A DNA stretch of 64,000 bases from Subtercola boreus (GCF_003399645.1 NZ_NBXD01000014.1:1-64000); one strand, 5' to 3'; positions 54,201 to 62,567 are shown, numbered from the stretch's first letter. The notes: generated from the sequence alone by a model not told the origin. Program-made: numbers and translations.

Positions 54201-57200
54201 CGCAGATCGACCTCGCTGCCGATCCAGCGGAGGCCGCGACACGGGAGCAGCTGAAAGAAGTTCTCGGGCGGCTGGCCGCTGCGCCATCGACCATCGTGCC
54301 CGGCACGGCTTTCGCGCCGCTGGCCGAGTTGACCGCATCGGTGGCCGCGGCCGAGGGCAGCTTCTTCATCGGCCGAAAGAAGCGTCTGCAGGTGGAGTGT
54401 CGCCGCGTCGAGGAGTTTCTCTCTCCCGGTTCGACGGTCGCTCCGGAAGCGCTCAGGTCGACCCTCGAGCTGATCGGCCGGGTGCAGCAGGATGCCGCGG
54501 CCGCCGTCTCGCTCGCGCAGAACATCGCAGGGATGGTGGTGCCCGACGCCTTCAACCCAGTCGATTGGTCGAGGCATCCGGAGGTCATCAACCAGCTCGA
54601 CTGGATCGCCTACTGGGCAGCGGTGCTGGGCCCGTCGACCGGCGCTGCTCGCGAACGACTGCGGCAGGTGTTCAGTGAGTGCGACCCGGTGTCGCGAGCC
54701 GGGGTCGGTGCTCTGGGCGGCGCCGTGGGGGCGCTCGTCGAGCTGTTGCGGGCCACCCCCGAGAGCATCGCGCTCTGGCAGGGAGACGAAGGCATCGCAG
54801 ACGCCCTTCTTCGTCGGGCGGAGGCGTGGCAGCTCGACGCCGTCGACGACGAACTGCGCAGACTGCGCCGCTGGGGTGCCCTGGTGTTGGCAGTGGAGCC
54901 CGTTCGCGCGAACGGACTGACAGAGGTGGTTCAGGCGCTTCTCACGGGCGCGACCGCCTACGCCGATGGTGGGCCTGCGTTCGAAAGGGGCTTTCTGAAG
55001 GCCGTGTTCCGGCGCCAGCTCGATGACCAGAGCCTCGACACCTTCGACGGGTTGGCCCACGACGTGGTGGTGAGCCGCTTCGACCAGAGCAGTTCTGCCC
55101 TTCGGTCGACGATCCCGAACATCCTCGGTGCTGACCTCATCGAGGCCCGAGGATTCGCGGCGTCGGTCGCGATCGGGGCCGTCGGTGAGCTCAAGCGAGA
55201 ACTGTCGAAGACGCGCGGAGGCAAGCCGATCCGTCGGCTGATCAAAGACCACTGGTCGGTCATCTCGCGGCTGACGCCGTGCGTGCTGGCGAGCCCGGAT
55301 TCGGTGGTTCGCTTCATCGACGCTGACCTCGAGCCCTTCGACCTGGTGGTCTTCGATGAAGCATCTCAGATCAGGGTTCCGCACGCGATCGGGGCGCTCG
55401 GTCGTGCGCGCGCGGCAGTCATCGTGGGCGACAGTAAACAGATGCCGCCGACGTCCATCGCCGAGATCGGTGTCGCCGACGAGTTCCCTGAGGACGACGC
55501 GGGCACCGCCGGGCCTGACGGTTCGGATGCCGACCCCAATGCCTTCGTCATCGATGAGGAGAGAATCCTTTCGGAGAGCGTGCAGGCTCGCGTTCCCGAC
55601 GTCATGCTGGCCTGGCACTACCGCAGCGAGGATGAGTCGCTCATCGCCTTCTCGAACCAGCAGTACTACGACGGGCGTCTGAGCTCGTTCCCCTCTGCTC
55701 GCGACACACTCGACGACAAGGGCCTGTCGTTCGTGCCGGTGAAGGGCGAGTTCATCCGGTCGGGGTCGGCCAAGGAGTTCCGCACGAACCCTGAGGAGGC
55801 GCGCGCGATCGTCGCCGAGATCACACGTCGGCTGCACGACCCCGAGCTGTCGGCGTTCAGCATCGGAGTGGTGACGTTCAACAAGCAGCAGCAGCTGCTC
55901 ATTCTGCAGCTGCTCGAAGACGCGGGTGACGAGCTGGTGGATGCCGCTCTGCAGTCGAGCACACCCGACTCCATTCTCGTGAAGAACCTGGAAGACGTGC
56001 AGGGCCAGGAGCGTGACGTCGTGCTGTTCTCGGTCGCCTTCAGCCGCAACGCGGCTGGGGTGCTGCCGCTGAACTTCGGACCACTCAACCGGACCGGTGG
56101 CGAGCGACGTCTCAACGTGGCCGTGACGAGGGCCAGGCGCCAGGTGGTGGTGTTCTGCTCGTTCGAGCCGAGCGACCTGCGGGTCGACCCCTCGAGCCCG
56201 GCCGGCCTCCGGCACCTGCGCACGTACCTGGAGCTGGCGAAGTACGGCCCGTCCTCGTCGGGCGCCGTGTCGAGCAGGGCGGTGCGGCCGCCCGACCGGC
56301 ACCGCGATGAGATCCTCGCGGCGCTCACCGCGCGGGGCCTCCGGTGCGTCTCCGATGTCGGACTTTCGGACTTCAAGGTCGACATCGCCGTGCTCGACCC
56401 GGCTGACCCGTCACGGCGGGTGCTTGGCATCCTGCTCGACGGTGATACGTGGCGCTCGCGCGTGACGGTCGGCGACCGCGACGGACTGCCCTCCGAACTG
56501 CTGACGGGTCGCATGGGCTGGCCCGCGATCGCGCGGGTGTGGATGCCCACCTGGGTGCGGGATGGTGCGCAGGAGGTCGAGCGCATCGTGGCGCTCTACG
56601 GGAAGGTGATGGCGGGGGAGTTCGAGCCGGGGGAGTTCGAGCCGGGGGTGGTTGATCCCCCGAACGCCGTCGAGGCCACGCCGGTGGATGCCAGCGAGTC
56701 CGCTCTGATGGCGCCTCCGCCGGTCAGTACTGGATCCGGTATCGACTCAGGCGCGCTGTGGCCCGATGTTCCGGAATGGAGGGTGTGGGCCCCGCGGGCC
56801 GTCGGCAGGACCTCCGATCTCGATCGGCTCGGGCACCCGGTGGTGAGGGCGGGCATCGGGGCTCTGGCGCTCGAGATGCTTGCAAGCGAGGGCGATCTGC
56901 ACCCCGCCCGCTTCGCCCGGATGGTCGGGTTCGCTCACGGGCTTCAGCGCGTGGTGGCGCGGCGCTCCGAGCAGATCGGGGCGGTAGCAATCGACGGTGT
57001 GCGCCGTGATGCGGAGGAGTTTCTCGTGCTCGAGAGCGTGCGCGCAGGCGACCTCGACTGGCGCACCTCCCGGCCCGGGGCGGGGCGCGACATCGCCGAG
57101 ATCTCGCTGCGCGAACTGGGCAACGCGATGCGTGCTGTCGCCCTCGTCGGGCTGGGGGCGACGCCGGATGATCTTGCACGACTCACCAGCCAGGCGTTCG

Positions 57201-57310
57201 GAGTGACCCGCCTCACGGCGGGCATCCGGGTTCGACTCGACGAGGCGCTCGCCGACGCACTGGGGCGCGGCATCGTCGAGGAGCGCTCCGGCTACGTGGT
57301 CGCCACCTGA
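51266..57310 (+). CDS. Giant SF1 helicase with transglutaminase-like and restriction-nuclease-like domains
   Basis: A 2014-residue protein. A transglutaminase-like domain (about 230-320) has C269 in ERAGTCLDTTMLF, H295 in VPGHAFVGYW and an acidic LEFADAV, the Cys-His-Asp order of the fold. A DUF4011-type region begins near 430 (WKNSLLDLSLRNPLINYR). The superfamily-1 (Dna2/Nam7-like) helicase follows: Walker A GPPGTGKSQTITN with K750, Walker B VVFDEASQIRVP with D1364, QRRLNV-type ERRLNVAVTRARRQVV near 1615. A nuclease-fold domain near 1690-1780 has FKVDIAVLDP, GILLDGDTW and GDRDGLPSELL, ending in ARVWMPTW. A DUF3320 segment lies near 1843-1900. The second nuclease motif has Leu where IECDG is usual. 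GTG 51266 or ATG 51272 may start it. Probably a single-gene anti-phage or DNA-quality system, by analogy. Confidence 0.85.
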   Translation: MPMTVIIDLECSDVISYAATHNGRPFVQHLSVRPADSAAELTDITVAVELTSLGTALIEPWRREQAVVGSQGTSWDDLDLRMRADVLFEFTDQRAAEVVVTVTQAQGAAAAQGAATAQEGATAQEGAENEPTILAVERRPVRVLAANAWVWQAPPRDYALMLPAFVMPNHPALRPILAEATERLERAGFSAGMFGYSSESGDPETDPETAAESDRRIDATVEAIYETVRAVGLTYVHPPTSWDMKDNPSTRGQRIRTPGDVMGERAGTCLDTTMLFASLLENIGLKPLVIVVPGHAFVGYWRLDSEALEFADAVAGCSTAVNFVDAGSTRLFETTTVCGTESLPYREACVIGRAKLSDPEVLDPANPFSVFVDVAMARRRNRVLPIPARVMNADGTVEIVEYRPQEFTVNQLRLNLAGQFANRSALHSSHEPARIRRWKNSLLDLSLRNPLINYRSPAASSVGLMVPRGTLGTIEDLLQSGFELKLGPAPALGSGQPLALNARGEVPEEINAHLETRLTTERRLATTASEEVFVTRMRRIASIARASEEDTGNNTLFLAMGSLVWVPEGKAEVRSPLILVPVTLRALNRSKNFSLVIDEASAVTPNYSLAEKLLQDANLVLPKLIEPDLDESGVDIDGLLTYMREALATTELANFRVDETCSLGFFDFSTYRLWRDLSDNWPTFVGAPLVDHLVHTPQLEFVDPADAAPHDLDELAALLPISTDGSQVTAVQKAMAGQTFVLQGPPGTGKSQTITNLLARALHSGKRVLFIAEKPPALNVVKDRLESVGLAPFLLNLHDRGMRPAEVRRQLLAVLDAAVVPDRAGYDASQAELDRALPPLQRYPERIHTRGKFGESAYSARGKLLAALDVAEVPVPSAFLSFGDLPAKDAVAGALRDVAELGPSAGTARQNPWSLSLLSTEHLTTEATSQIAAAVAALWKGLSTLRSVEPASRFLGSVDSLGELADAAVLSQPNALTLAQIDLAADPAEAATREQLKEVLGRLAAAPSTIVPGTAFAPLAELTASVAAAEGSFFIGRKKRLQVECRRVEEFLSPGSTVAPEALRSTLELIGRVQQDAAAAVSLAQNIAGMVVPDAFNPVDWSRHPEVINQLDWIAYWAAVLGPSTGAARERLRQVFSECDPVSRAGVGALGGAVGALVELLRATPESIALWQGDEGIADALLRRAEAWQLDAVDDELRRLRRWGALVLAVEPVRANGLTEVVQALLTGATAYADGGPAFERGFLKAVFRRQLDDQSLDTFDGLAHDVVVSRFDQSSSALRSTIPNILGADLIEARGFAASVAIGAVGELKRELSKTRGGKPIRRLIKDHWSVISRLTPCVLASPDSVVRFIDADLEPFDLVVFDEASQIRVPHAIGALGRARAAVIVGDSKQMPPTSIAEIGVADEFPEDDAGTAGPDGSDADPNAFVIDEERILSESVQARVPDVMLAWHYRSEDESLIAFSNQQYYDGRLSSFPSARDTLDDKGLSFVPVKGEFIRSGSAKEFRTNPEEARAIVAEITRRLHDPELSAFSIGVVTFNKQQQLLILQLLEDAGDELVDAALQSSTPDSILVKNLEDVQGQERDVVLFSVAFSRNAAGVLPLNFGPLNRTGGERRLNVAVTRARRQVVVFCSFEPSDLRVDPSSPAGLRHLRTYLELAKYGPSSSGAVSSRAVRPPDRHRDEILAALTARGLRCVSDVGLSDFKVDIAVLDPADPSRRVLGILLDGDTWRSRVTVGDRDGLPSELLTGRMGWPAIARVWMPTWVRDGAQEVERIVALYGKVMAGEFEPGEFEPGVVDPPNAVEATPVDASESALMAPPPVSTGSGIDSGALWPDVPEWRVWAPRAVGRTSDLDRLGHPVVRAGIGALALEMLASEGDLHPARFARMVGFAHGLQRVVARRSEQIGAVAIDGVRRDAEEFLVLESVRAGDLDWRTSRPGAGRDIAEISLRELGNAMRAVALVGLGATPDDLARLTSQAFGVTRLTAGIRVRLDEALADALGRGIVEERSGYVVAT

Positions 57311-57373
57311 CCGCCCTGCTCCCTTCCCAGGGGCCAGCGAGCGCCAGCCGCACCCGGTGGGTACGCTGGAGGG

Positions 57374-58042
57374 GTGACACAACCCGGGGGCGCGGCGAAC
57401 TGGCGCACGCGTGCGCGCGAGCTGTCACGCAAGGTGCCCACGAAGTGGTTCGTGACGGGTGTCATCGCGGTGTTCCTCTCGGGGTCGGCGGCGTTCGGCG
57501 GGTTGAACACGGTCGAAGCGGATGCTCTGCCACAGGTCGCGGCGGCCACGCCCTACGACGGGGCCGAACTCCGCATCAGCGTCGAGCGGGCCGTGCTCGT
57601 CGACGGGTTTCCGGAGCAGAGCATCAACCCGGCGGAGGGCAAACGCTTCTTCGTCGTGGTCGCGACGGTCGAGAACCTCTGGGACCGTCCTGTCTCCACC
57701 TACAGCGACTCCGGCGCGGCCGACAATCTGCGCCCGGTGGGCATCGACGGCATCAGCGCAGACACGAAGCCCGTCGACGTGATCGTGATCAGTGATGCCA
57801 CGCGCTCGCCGAGGCTGCAGCCGCATGTGCCGATCCAGCTCGCCTACCTCTGGGAGGTCGACCCCGGTGTTGCGGCGGGAATGGACGAGGTGAAGGTCGA
57901 CATCTACGACAAGGTGTATGCGGCGGGCGGTTTCGTCACCTTTGGCGCGCGGTACGACGATCCGTTCCTCGCGGCCACCTCGACGGTGCCGCTGAAGGAC
58001 AACGGCGCCGGCGCGAGCGCCGAGACCGGGGCGTCGTCATGA
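57374..58042 (+). CDS. Single-helix exported protein, cluster gene 1
   Basis: A 222-residue protein with one membrane helix near 26-45 (WFVTGVIAVFLSGSAAFGGL) and an extracellular beta-sandwich-like domain (LRISVERAVLVDGF, FFVVVATVENLWDRPVS). It resembles DUF4352-style Ig-like domains, without a firm match. The GTG start follows TGGAGGGG. Its stop overlaps the next gene as ATGA. Confidence 0.75.
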   Translation: MTQPGGAANWRTRARELSRKVPTKWFVTGVIAVFLSGSAAFGGLNTVEADALPQVAAATPYDGAELRISVERAVLVDGFPEQSINPAEGKRFFVVVATVENLWDRPVSTYSDSGAADNLRPVGIDGISADTKPVDVIVISDATRSPRLQPHVPIQLAYLWEVDPGVAAGMDEVKVDIYDKVYAAGGFVTFGARYDDPFLAATSTVPLKDNGAGASAETGASS

Positions 58043-58740
58043 CGAATGAGTCGACACCGGAGGGCGGGCCGCCGACACCGGAGGGCGGCCCGCAGGCCCC
58101 CGCCGCCGCATCGCAGACCTCTGCCGAAGCCCTGAAGACCCCCGCCGCACCCCCGCGCACCCCCGTCTGGCGACACATCGCCAACGGCGCGGCACTCGTC
58201 GGCTTCCTCGTCGTCGGCGGCATCGTGGTGCACACCGCCCCGACCGAGGAGCAGTGGCAGGCGCCCATCGCCGTGACCGGGGCGATCGGGCAGACGCTCA
58301 CGGGCCGCAACATCCAGGCGACGGTGACCGACATCCGGGTGGCCGACTCCGTGACCGCGAGCAACGGATGGTCAGGCGAGACGTCGGGCGTGTGGGTGGT
58401 GGTCGACGCCAGCGTCGAGGCCGTCGTCACCGATTACGGAGCGAGCCTCAGCACCGCGCAACTGAAGGTCGGCGACACGCTCTACGGAGCATCCGAACGC
58501 CCCGACCAGGCGACGATCGAGGGGGTTCCGCTGAGCGTCGGGCTGCCGAACACCGGGCCGCTGATGTTCGAGGTGCCGGCCGATGCGCTCGCGGGCGACG
58601 ATGCGCGTGATGCCGAGGTGCAGCTCGCCGCCACCTCCGACCCGCGCACCGACTCGATGATCGTCGTTCCGGTCGACCTCTCGGCGATCGCGCGGCAGAC
58701 ATCGGTCACCACCGAGAAGCCGACGTGGGGTGACGGATGA
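58039..58740 (+). CDS. Single-helix exported protein, cluster gene 2
   Basis: A 233-residue protein. A Pro/Thr/Ala-rich cytosolic head carries EGGPPTPEGGP repeats. A membrane helix follows near 51-70 (GAALVGFLVVGGIVVHTA), then an extracellular beta domain (NIQATVTDIRVADSV, SGVWVVVDASVEAVV) paralogous in layout to genes 1 and 3. Overlaps both neighbours by four bases. Confidence 0.75.
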   Translation: MTNESTPEGGPPTPEGGPQAPAAASQTSAEALKTPAAPPRTPVWRHIANGAALVGFLVVGGIVVHTAPTEEQWQAPIAVTGAIGQTLTGRNIQATVTDIRVADSVTASNGWSGETSGVWVVVDASVEAVVTDYGASLSTAQLKVGDTLYGASERPDQATIEGVPLSVGLPNTGPLMFEVPADALAGDDARDAEVQLAATSDPRTDSMIVVPVDLSAIARQTSVTTEKPTWGDG

Positions 58741-59291
58741 GCGGGGGCTGGTTGAGACGCAACGGGATCGCCCTCGGGGCCGTCGTCGTGCTCGTTCCGC
58801 TGACGCTGGGCGTGACCTTCTCGAACGAATGGGTGGCGTACTACGCGAACCGGCCGAGCCAGCCCGTGGCGGTCGCTGCGGCGTCCACGGCGGATTTCGC
58901 GGGCACCGGCTGGGCCGTCGAGAGCAGCCGCCGTATCGCCGCCGACAGCGCCGAGGGTGTCGAGGCCGGGCTCCCTTCAGGCAGCCAGCTCGTGGTGGTG
59001 ACCGTCGATGTCACCCCACGGGAGCTGAGCGGCGAGGGGAAGTCGCCGTACTGCACGTTGCGGCTCGAGGAGCAGGGGCGCGGGGAGCTGGCGCGTACCT
59101 GGGGTGATGCGACGTTCGACGCCATCGACTATCGGGAGCCCGAGGGCGTCGAGTCCGGCTGCAACACCGATCTGGCAACGCCGTACCGCATGGAGGCGAA
59201 GTTCGTCATCCCCGGCGACGTGCAGACGACGCTCGCGCTGAGGCTCGAGGTGGTCGACGAACTGCCGCGCTACCTCTCGTTCACGCTGTGA
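58737..59291 (+). CDS. Single-helix exported protein, cluster gene 3
   Basis: A 184-residue protein with a membrane helix near 10-30 (GIALGAVVVLVPLTLGVTF) and an extracellular beta domain (GSQLVVVTVDVTPREL) containing two Cys (SPYCTLRL and SGCNTDLA) that could form a disulfide. ATG 58737 overlaps the previous stop. Its end overlaps the convergent membrane gene by 11 bp. Confidence 0.75.
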   Translation: MSGGWLRRNGIALGAVVVLVPLTLGVTFSNEWVAYYANRPSQPVAVAAASTADFAGTGWAVESSRRIAADSAEGVEAGLPSGSQLVVVTVDVTPRELSGEGKSPYCTLRLEEQGRGELARTWGDATFDAIDYREPEGVESGCNTDLATPYRMEAKFVIPGDVQTTLALRLEVVDELPRYLSFTL

Positions 59292-60585
59292 CGCTGCCCC
59301 GGGCATCCGCCGTACCGGCCGTGCCGCCCGAACCCGCCGTGCCGGTCGCGGCCGCCGCCACCTCGCGGCGCTCCTCGAGCTTCACCAGGCAGAAGTTGTA
59401 GGCGGCGGCGACCAGGCAGAGTCGCAGCGGCTCGACGATCACGTCGACGACGAAGCTCAGAATCTGGTCGAAGTTCATCCACCACGAGCCGAGGTCGTGC
59501 GGGCCGATGATCCGCACGGCGGCGAAGTCGAGCCAGGCGCTGGCGCTCTCGAGCACGGTGTAGCCGAGGATGAAGATGCCCATGGGGACGACCCCGGCGC
59601 GCCAGATGAGCAGCAGAGCATCCGCGAACGGGCGCCAGCGGCCGGCCCAGTCGGCGCCGAGGTCTTTGAGGCGATTGCTGACGGCGGGGGGCAGAGCGTT
59701 GAAGCGGGTGCGCGCGCCGGTGTACAGGCGGTTGCGGGGTTCGCGCAGGCGTACGCGTGGGGCGGCGAGGGCGCGGCCGTAGACGATTCCGGCGAGGGTG
59801 AGCCAGGCGAGCGGGAGCAGCACGAGGCCGCCGGTCTCGTTGATGGCCCACTGCACGGCGTTGTAGATCGTCTCGAACGGGGCGAACACCCCGACGATCG
59901 CCTGCCGGGTGTCGTCGAGCCAGCGCATGGCCTGGCGGTCGGCGAGCCAGGTCTGGAATCCCTGCTGATAGTTCGTGATGAGGAAGAGGGTGAGGTAGAC
60001 CCAGACGGCTTCGAGGTAGACCGCGACGAGGTTCGTCCAGCGGGGGAGGCGGTCGCTGTAGCGCTTGATGAGGAAGCGGCCCGCGAACGCCAGCACGATC
60101 ACGCCGACCGAGACCGGGCTGAACTCGATGCTGAGCACGGAGTTCGGGGCGCTCCCCGCGAAGAAATCGATGTTCTTCAGGGCCGCCTGGGCGTAGGCCT
60201 GCGTGTCGTCTTTGAGCAGCTGCCACGCGGCATAGAACGCGAAGAACGGCAGGATGCTCACCAGCAGGATGTCGTAGAGCCTCTGCCGCGGGGCGTCTGC
60301 TGTGCCGGCGGTGGTGCGGTCGACCGCGTCTTCGCCCTTGTCGCGCAGGCTCACGAAGCCCGGCAGGGCTGGGCGCAGCACGAGGAACATCGCGATGTAG
60401 CTGCCGAGGCGGGCCAGGATCGCGAGGGGCATGAGCAGCAGGCCCATCAGTGCGCTGGTCGCGCCGAAGAACGCGGCCAGCTCGATGAGGAGGTAGCGCG
60501 CCAGCCAGCCCGTGAGATACCACGCCAGCAGCTGCGGCCAGCGGGCCGCCACCAGGCGCAGGGTGCGGGTCAGGATGGAGAACAC
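59281..60585 (-). CDS. Multi-spanning membrane protein converging on the exported trio
   Basis: A 434-residue protein with about eight or nine hydrophobic helices, the clearest near 17-35, 45-75, 110-125, 155-175, 195-212 and 255-280. The C-terminus is cytosolic and Gly/Ala/Thr rich. Motifs such as WPQLLAWYLTGWLARYLLIE and DLGSWWMNFDQILSF match no family I know. The gene and the trio probably form one envelope complex. The ATG is at 60585. Confidence 0.75.
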   Translation of the reverse strand: MFSILTRTLRLVAARWPQLLAWYLTGWLARYLLIELAAFFGATSALMGLLLMPLAILARLGSYIAMFLVLRPALPGFVSLRDKGEDAVDRTTAGTADAPRQRLYDILLVSILPFFAFYAAWQLLKDDTQAYAQAALKNIDFFAGSAPNSVLSIEFSPVSVGVIVLAFAGRFLIKRYSDRLPRWTNLVAVYLEAVWVYLTLFLITNYQQGFQTWLADRQAMRWLDDTRQAIVGVFAPFETIYNAVQWAINETGGLVLLPLAWLTLAGIVYGRALAAPRVRLREPRNRLYTGARTRFNALPPAVSNRLKDLGADWAGRWRPFADALLLIWRAGVVPMGIFILGYTVLESASAWLDFAAVRIIGPHDLGSWWMNFDQILSFVVDVIVEPLRLCLVAAAYNFCLVKLEERREVAAAATGTAGSGGTAGTADARGSVTA

Positions 60586-60630
60586 GCCACCAGCGTACCG
60601 CCGCGCCCGCGTGCGGTCGCGATGTGCCGT

Positions 60631-60691
60631 AATTCAGGCGTGGGCGGTCGCCGTCCCCGAATACGCCGCCGCGAGTCGCTCCTCCTGAATT
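60631..60691. repeat. Imperfect inverted repeat
   Basis: AATTCAGG (60631-60638) and CCTGAATT (60684-60691) bracket a GC-rich, partly self-complementary stretch. It lies in the 222-bp gap between divergent genes and could hold their promoters. No clear hexamers were found. Confidence 0.45.
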
Positions 60692-60807
60692 GATGTCGCG
60701 GCGGCGGCGTTGTGATCTTCTTCTCCACAGGCACGCTGTTCGGCGAACTGTCCACAATTGGTCGCTGTAGCGCCCCGGACGCGCTGGGCCGCTCGTAACG
60801 TCAGCAC

Positions 60808-61500
60808 ATGCTCGAAAACGACTACCAACCACCCCCGTTGACCTTCGCCGAACCCGGTTCTTCCTGGGGAGAACTCGCCGCGCGTTTTCCGACCACAAAC
60901 CTGTGGCCGATCTTCGGTGCCGGGCACTGCTACCGGGATCGCCCCGGGGTTCGCCACACGCACTGGCGCGATGACCCGCCGACGCCGGCCACGACCCTGC
61001 GGGAGCAGTTCGGGCTCGACCGCCGGGATGAGTACGACATCCAGGAAGACGACTTCTGCTTCGAGTGCGGGGTCGTGCGAGATCGGTCGGGCGAGCTCAG
61101 CATCGGCAATCCCTCCGGTGATGGCGACTTTCTGCGAGCCCTCGACCGCTGGCGGGATGAGGAGGAGAGGCCGGCGTTGATCGCTGCGGAGAATGCGTGG
61201 GACTGTCTGGCCGAGTTGGGTTGGACGGGCGCCGTCAACTCCGGGATGCTCGGGGCGGACGCCTCAGTCGTTCTGGAGTCCTGGCAGCGACGTTTCGGTG
61301 CCTACGTGTTTTCTGCCTACGGGGCATCTCTCGAACTGGTGGTCGCACGGCCGCCCACGACCGTGGAAGACGCCCGACTCCTGGCGCGCGAACACTTTCA
61401 CTTCTGCCGCTACGACAGTCAGTTTCACGGCACCGGGGGAATCGGCCCCTACGTCCGGCAGCTGGTTGGTTCCCACAGCTGGAGCTTCTGGTGGGACTGA
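60808..61500 (+). CDS. DUF4253 protein
   Basis: A 230-residue protein. The C-terminal half fits DUF4253: RFGAYVFSAYGASLELVVARPP, ARLLAREHFHFC and the closing HSWSFWWD. The N-terminal half is acidic and Trp rich. DUF4253 proteins often sit beside toxin or immunity genes and may be immunity proteins. No toxin is evident beside it except the PIN gene downstream. ATG 60808. Confidence 0.85.
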   Translation: MLENDYQPPPLTFAEPGSSWGELAARFPTTNLWPIFGAGHCYRDRPGVRHTHWRDDPPTPATTLREQFGLDRRDEYDIQEDDFCFECGVVRDRSGELSIGNPSGDGDFLRALDRWRDEEERPALIAAENAWDCLAELGWTGAVNSGMLGADASVVLESWQRRFGAYVFSAYGASLELVVARPPTTVEDARLLAREHFHFCRYDSQFHGTGGIGPYVRQLVGSHSWSFWWD

Positions 61501-61502
61501 TG

Positions 61503-61526
61503 GTTGACCAACTAAAGTTGGTCAAC
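61503..61526. promoter_or_regulatory. Perfect palindrome at the antitoxin start, probable operator
   Basis: Eleven-nt arms (GTTGACCAACT and AGTTGGTCAAC) around a 2-nt centre end exactly before the antitoxin ATG at 61527. This is the usual place for autorepression of Phd/VapB modules. Confidence 0.8.
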
Positions 61527-61757
61527 ATGACCGAGGTAGTGAATGTCCAGGATGCCAAGACACGGCTGAGCGAGATCCTCAGCCGTGTGGAGCGGGGGGA
61601 GGAGTTCATCTTCGCGCGCGCAGGGAAGCCCATCGCGATGCTGCGCGCGGTGGAGCCTGTGCGGCGCATCGAGCTGGGGTTCGCCCCGGGGCCGGACCTG
61701 CCGGACTCGTTCTGGGAACCGATGAGCGAAGAAGAACTCGCCGATTGGGGCCTGTAG
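61527..61757 (+). CDS. Phd/YefM-type antitoxin
   Basis: A 76-residue protein. EVVNVQDAKTRLSEILSRVE and GEEFIFARAGKPIAMLRAV form the complete Phd DNA-binding fold. The C-terminal tail (FWEPMSEEELADWGL) binds and blocks the toxin. ATG 61527 directly follows the palindrome, implying a leaderless message. In-frame ATG 61500 would add nine residues. Its stop overlaps the toxin GTG. Confidence 0.9.
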   Translation: MTEVVNVQDAKTRLSEILSRVERGEEFIFARAGKPIAMLRAVEPVRRIELGFAPGPDLPDSFWEPMSEEELADWGL

Positions 61758-62149
61758 TGAAACTACTCCTCGACACCCACACGGCGTATTGGGCCGTTCG
61801 GGTGCCCGAACGAATACCGGAGGCGGCCATGACGCTCATCACCGACCCGTCGAATGAGCGTCTTGTCTCAGCCGTGACGCCCTGGGAGCTGGGAATCAAG
61901 CTTCGCAAGGGCGGGTTCCCCGAGGCCGGGCCGTTCCTGGCTGCTCTGGCTCACCATCTCGTGTCGCTGAGGGCGACTGAATTACCGATAACCGGAGAGC
62001 ACGCCCTCGCGGCGGGTCGACTCGATTGGGACCACAACGATCCATTCGACCGGATGCTGGCCTCCCAGGCGATCGTGGAGAATGCCGTGCTGGTGACGGC
62101 AGACACCGCGTTCGCAGGTCTCGCCGGCCTTCGATCGGTCTGGCGATAG
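61757..62149 (+). CDS. PIN-domain toxin, VapC type
   Basis: A 130-residue ribonuclease toxin. The acidic residues of the PIN site lie in LLLDTHTAYWAV, TPWELGIKLR, HNDPFDRMLASQA and VTADTAF. GTG 61757 shares one base with the antitoxin stop, so the pair is coupled. RNA target unknown. Confidence 0.92.
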   Translation: MKLLLDTHTAYWAVRVPERIPEAAMTLITDPSNERLVSAVTPWELGIKLRKGGFPEAGPFLAALAHHLVSLRATELPITGEHALAAGRLDWDHNDPFDRMLASQAIVENAVLVTADTAFAGLAGLRSVWR

Positions 62150-62159
62150 GGAGCGGCGG

Positions 62160-62567
62160 TCAGACGAAGGGGGTGGCCGAGTCCATCAGGCGGGAGCGGA
62201 TCATGAAGCGCACGCCCTCGGGGGCCTCGACGCTGAAGCCACTGCCGCGGCCCTTGACCACGTCGATCGTGAGATGGGTGTGGCTCCAGTAGGCGAACTG
62301 CTCGGCACTCATCCAGAAGTCGATCGGCTGTGGCTCGCCACCCGGAGGGGCGATGTCGAGTACGCCGAGCAGAACGTCGGCGTCGGAGGTGATGAAATCC
62401 CCGGCGGGGTAGCACATCGGGGAACTGCCGTCGCAGCATCCGCCCGACTGGTGGAACATCAGGGGGCCGTACTGGTCCCAGAGCTTGCGCAGCAGTTCGG
62501 CGGCCGCGTCGTTCGCGGCGACGCGCGATTGCGTCTCGTTCGGCACGGTGACGGTGGCGTCGATCAT
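62160..62567 (-). CDS. DUF779 protein
   Basis: A 135-residue protein of DUF779: LMFHQSGGCCDGSSPMCYP carries the CC pair, followed by GEPQPIDFWMSAEQFAYW and FSVEAPEGVRFMIRSRL. The family is almost always encoded directly after an NAD-dependent aldehyde dehydrogenase, as here, but its role is not settled. ATG has AGAGAAGG on the minus strand. It converges on the toxin gene with 10 bp between. Confidence 0.9.
   Translation of the reverse strand: MIDATVTVPNETQSRVAANDAAAELLRKLWDQYGPLMFHQSGGCCDGSSPMCYPAGDFITSDADVLLGVLDIAPPGGEPQPIDFWMSAEQFAYWSHTHLTIDVVKGRGSGFSVEAPEGVRFMIRSRLMDSATPFV

Noticed and set aside
53750-56302. Minus-strand open frame of 850 codons
   Set aside because: Antisense shadow of the giant helicase. 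No motif or ribosome site.
59270-60898. Second minus-strand frame of 542 codons over the membrane gene
   Set aside because: It reads the same strand in another frame, is Arg/Pro/His rich and has no hydrophobic helices, unlike the accepted frame.
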